Positions 61,735 to 64,000 of a DNA stretch of 64,000 bases are shown here, piece after piece. The notes under the pieces are model-generated. The model was not told where the DNA came from. It was given only the letters and a program-made list of their open reading frames with translations, and made no database searches. Source of the stretch: Cinclus cinclus. Taxonomy: Eukaryota; Chordata; Aves; Passeriformes; Cinclidae. The position numbers were made by a program, and so were the translations under genes. The DNA is taken from contig NC_085047.1 in NCBI RefSeq assembly GCF_963662255.1, forward strand, positions 91,074,259 to 91,138,258, written 5' to 3'. Every line of letters begins with the position of its first letter. Position 1 is the first letter of the stretch.

Positions 61735-64000
61735 CCAACCTTCAGCTGACTCCCAGCAGCATTTCCCCTTCCAGCAGCAGCAAGGAACGACCAGCAGCTC
61801 TGCTGTGGTTGTTTGGGATGGTGGCAATACGTCAGACCTTTTATTTTTACCACTAACACGGTCTTCCCATGTTTGTTATCAGCGGGTGGTTTGGCAGGAT
61901 AGCTCAGATTCGGTGCTTTGGGCAGAGAAATGGTGAAATGAGCTAATTCCTAATAAGGCTAGTTATCCCTTCACTGTTATTTGCAGTACTGTGGTTAATA
62001 GGGCATCAGGACTCAGTCCAAGGAGTTGAAAGAATGAAACAAAAAGCCCGTTGTGTCTGTAGTGATGAAGGTAATTAAAAGAGAATGGGACTGAGGGGTT
62101 CCATGTGATGCAAATCATTATTGCTGGGCTTTTCTTACACCTCAGACCTTTTTCCCCAAATGAAGTCGACAAGTATTTCTGCTCTATAAATTTGGTTCAC
62201 AACTCGGTGATGGCTTTTGTGCTCATCAAGAGGTGCAAAGGTTTTTTGTTATGGTCACTGATTTTCCAAGAAATCTTAATAATTTACAGACATCTGCATT
62301 CATTTAGATGCACAGAAGGAAAAAGACAATTTCATCTTGCTTCTTTATTTGTGATGGCTCTCTGTTTCTGTTAAAAAAAAAAATGCACGCAGGGAACAGA
62401 TCCTTAGGGAAATCACCGGAAACTGTTCCATGTTAAATTTATAGATCCAAATATATTATCCTTGGCCTTTCTTGAAATACTCCAGTGGGATATCTTCGTG
62501 AATATCTCCAAAGGTGATAATATTGATGAAGTTGAAGTGATATGGAAAACTGTCTGGTGTAATTATTCATTAAAATTTTTTAAAGCTGCCATGAGCATTG
62601 AATCCCAAGTCATGCTAGCAGCTTCAAGACAAAGCAGGAGACATGCCAGTCTTGAGAGGTATTGTATAAATGGTATTTATTTGAGAATGACATAAGTCAG
62701 AGTTGTCAGCATCTTCTGGAGGATCTTGAAGTCAGACTACTTGTATTTTTTTTTGTTACAATTATTACTAAACTTGACTCAAATGGGCAGAGATCATTAA
62801 ATATGTTTTTAATGCTGCTCCCACCCCCCCATACACACTTCCAAGCCAAGGTCAGAGGCCATCCAGATAGCTGATTATTTCATCTCCCACCCTGCTGCAC
62901 AGACAGTGTATTAGAGCGGCACTAATGTCTGTGCTAAGATTAGTAGCAAGCCACTTTTAATCTTAACTTGCAGTTGGACACGTCTGACCTATAAAGCGTA
63001 GGTGATGAGGAGTGATGTCAGATTTAGTGGCTTTCCTCTGCTAGAGTGGAGACTGTCAATTTTGTGGCACTTAAAACTGTTTCTTCTCTGCTGGGAGCGA
63101 TGACTTAGGGCAGCAGCTAAAGTCTATGAAAATGCAAACTGACCTGCAAATACTCGTCAGCAACTAGGCAGTTCCCAGCCTTAGAAGTGAGCACATTAAA
63201 GGAGAAGGCAGTCCCCATTCTCCAGAGCAAGGAAGTGACTCTCTCTGCTTTTGAGGATTAAGTTTATCAAGGTCATTAAATTCTGATGTCAAACGTGGCT
63301 TTCAAGACATGATTTTTTGAATCAGCATGTCTGTGGAAAAACTTTAAAGCATAGATGTTTTTCTAGCTTCATATCACTTTCATAAGTAATTTCTTTTTTT
63401 CAAATGGTGACACAAAATAATATGTTTGACGCCAATGAGATCTTTCAATGAACACTTTCTTTTATATTCTGTGTGCCCATGAACTCTAGGCTGCAGCATG
63501 TCAGATACAAGCAAAATAGCAGGTGTGTCTTGACATGACTGGCTTAAAAAAGTCTTGTGTCTCCAAAGTAATAATTACATTGGATACAATTTCCATGTTC
63601 GTTTTGCAAAATATTGCTATATAATCCTATGACTTTGCTTCTTTTTCAAAATCCCACCGTGGAATGCATGATAATATTTCATCCTCTTACTTGTTTAATG
63701 GCATCACTTGAGTATATGGAAATGTTTCTCAGTGTGCTACTAGGACTGGATAGTTTGTCAATAATATATCTACTCTTTAGTTCAGTCTTGCAGTGATCTT
63801 ATTTTTGTTATATTCTGATGTTGGGGTGTCTTCAAGCTTCACAGCCCAGGCCTCTCTATAGGGATCAGTGTGTTAGTGCAGATACACCTTTCACATGTAT
63901 GTACAAGTCTGCACAGGTGTTACCAAGAATTATCCACAGGAGCCTGTTAAGTTGGCAGTGGCTCACCTACTAAAAGATGGCCTCCTGTCAAATATCTGTT

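Larger units (their letters stand above)
4956..64000 (+). other. SH3RF3: SH3RF3 intron 1, 5' portion (runs past the window)
   Basis: I looked on both strands for the expected next exon, the first SH3 domain with a core like ALYSYEGKEPGDLKF, and for later SH3 exons. None is present. SH3RF3 is known to have a very large first intron in mammals, so at least 59 kb of intron here is plausible. No nested gene, tRNA or recognised microRNA was seen. Confidence 0.8.
55677..64000. other. Intronic stretch with T/G-rich tracts and candidate conserved blocks
   Basis: No gene or transposon is recognised. Low-complexity tracts at 56459-56521, 58329-58466 and 59206-59283 and a CAG repeat at 61705-61734 are listed separately. 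The parts at 60400-60760 and 62880-63160 retain more CpG than their surroundings and are rich in homeodomain-like TAAT sites; see the findings. The window ends inside the intron. Confidence 0.55.

Noticed and set aside
61569..61859. - strand frame with a run of eight or more cysteines
   Set aside because: The Cys run is the complement of the CAG repeat and no zinc-binding or toxin-like pattern surrounds it.
4956..64000. Search for SH3RF3 exon 2 and further SH3-domain exons
   Set aside because: No open frame contains an SH3 core such as ALYDYE or ALYSYEGKEPGD, so no later exon is claimed.
1..64000. CRISPR arrays, bacterial operons, tRNA or rRNA genes, intact retroviral genes
   Set aside because: None was seen; repeats present are LINE/LTR remnants and simple repeats of a vertebrate genome.

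Overview
The window is vertebrate nuclear DNA, almost certainly from a bird. It has no operons, rRNA, tRNA or CRISPR. It is AT-rich and poor in CpG, with a single dense CpG island. The interspersed repeats I recognise are CR1 LINE fragments and one LTR tail of a kind I know from bird genomes. The LTR tail, and a second LTR-like block, make a songbird or close relative plausible, but I cannot name the species.

Only one protein-coding exon can be supported: the first coding exon of SH3RF3 (POSH2), a RING-type E3 ubiquitin ligase and SH3-repeat scaffold, on the + strand at 4560-4955. It encodes 132 residues with a complete C3HC4 RING finger and ends in phase 0 at a clean GT donor. The exon lies in a CpG island (about 3470-5520) that is the presumed promoter. 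Layout: 1-3470 is upstream intergenic DNA with a few simple repeats; 3470-5520 is the promoter, 5'UTR, exon 1 and start of intron 1; 4956-64000 is the start of a very long intron 1. No SH3 domain exon was found, so the next coding exon should lie beyond the right edge.

The intron is mostly unremarkable. It holds CR1 pieces (16880-17115, 18700-19709, 33752-34300 and 55621-55676 on +; 34555-34690 on -; a doubtful one at 24925-24990), an LTR 3' tail (42318-42556), a suspected LTR-element block (23030-23560), microsatellites and T/G-rich tracts. Several AT-rich or locally CpG-retaining blocks (10400-10670, 13020-13420, 20760-21020, 22100-22360, 52240-52690, 53800-54120, 60400-60760, 62880-63160) look like candidate regulatory elements; this is inference from composition only.

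I did not find a convincing undescribed biological system. The points most worth a second look are the SH3RF3 start and 5' leader, the G-quadruplex motif at the island edge, and the CpG-retaining intronic blocks.
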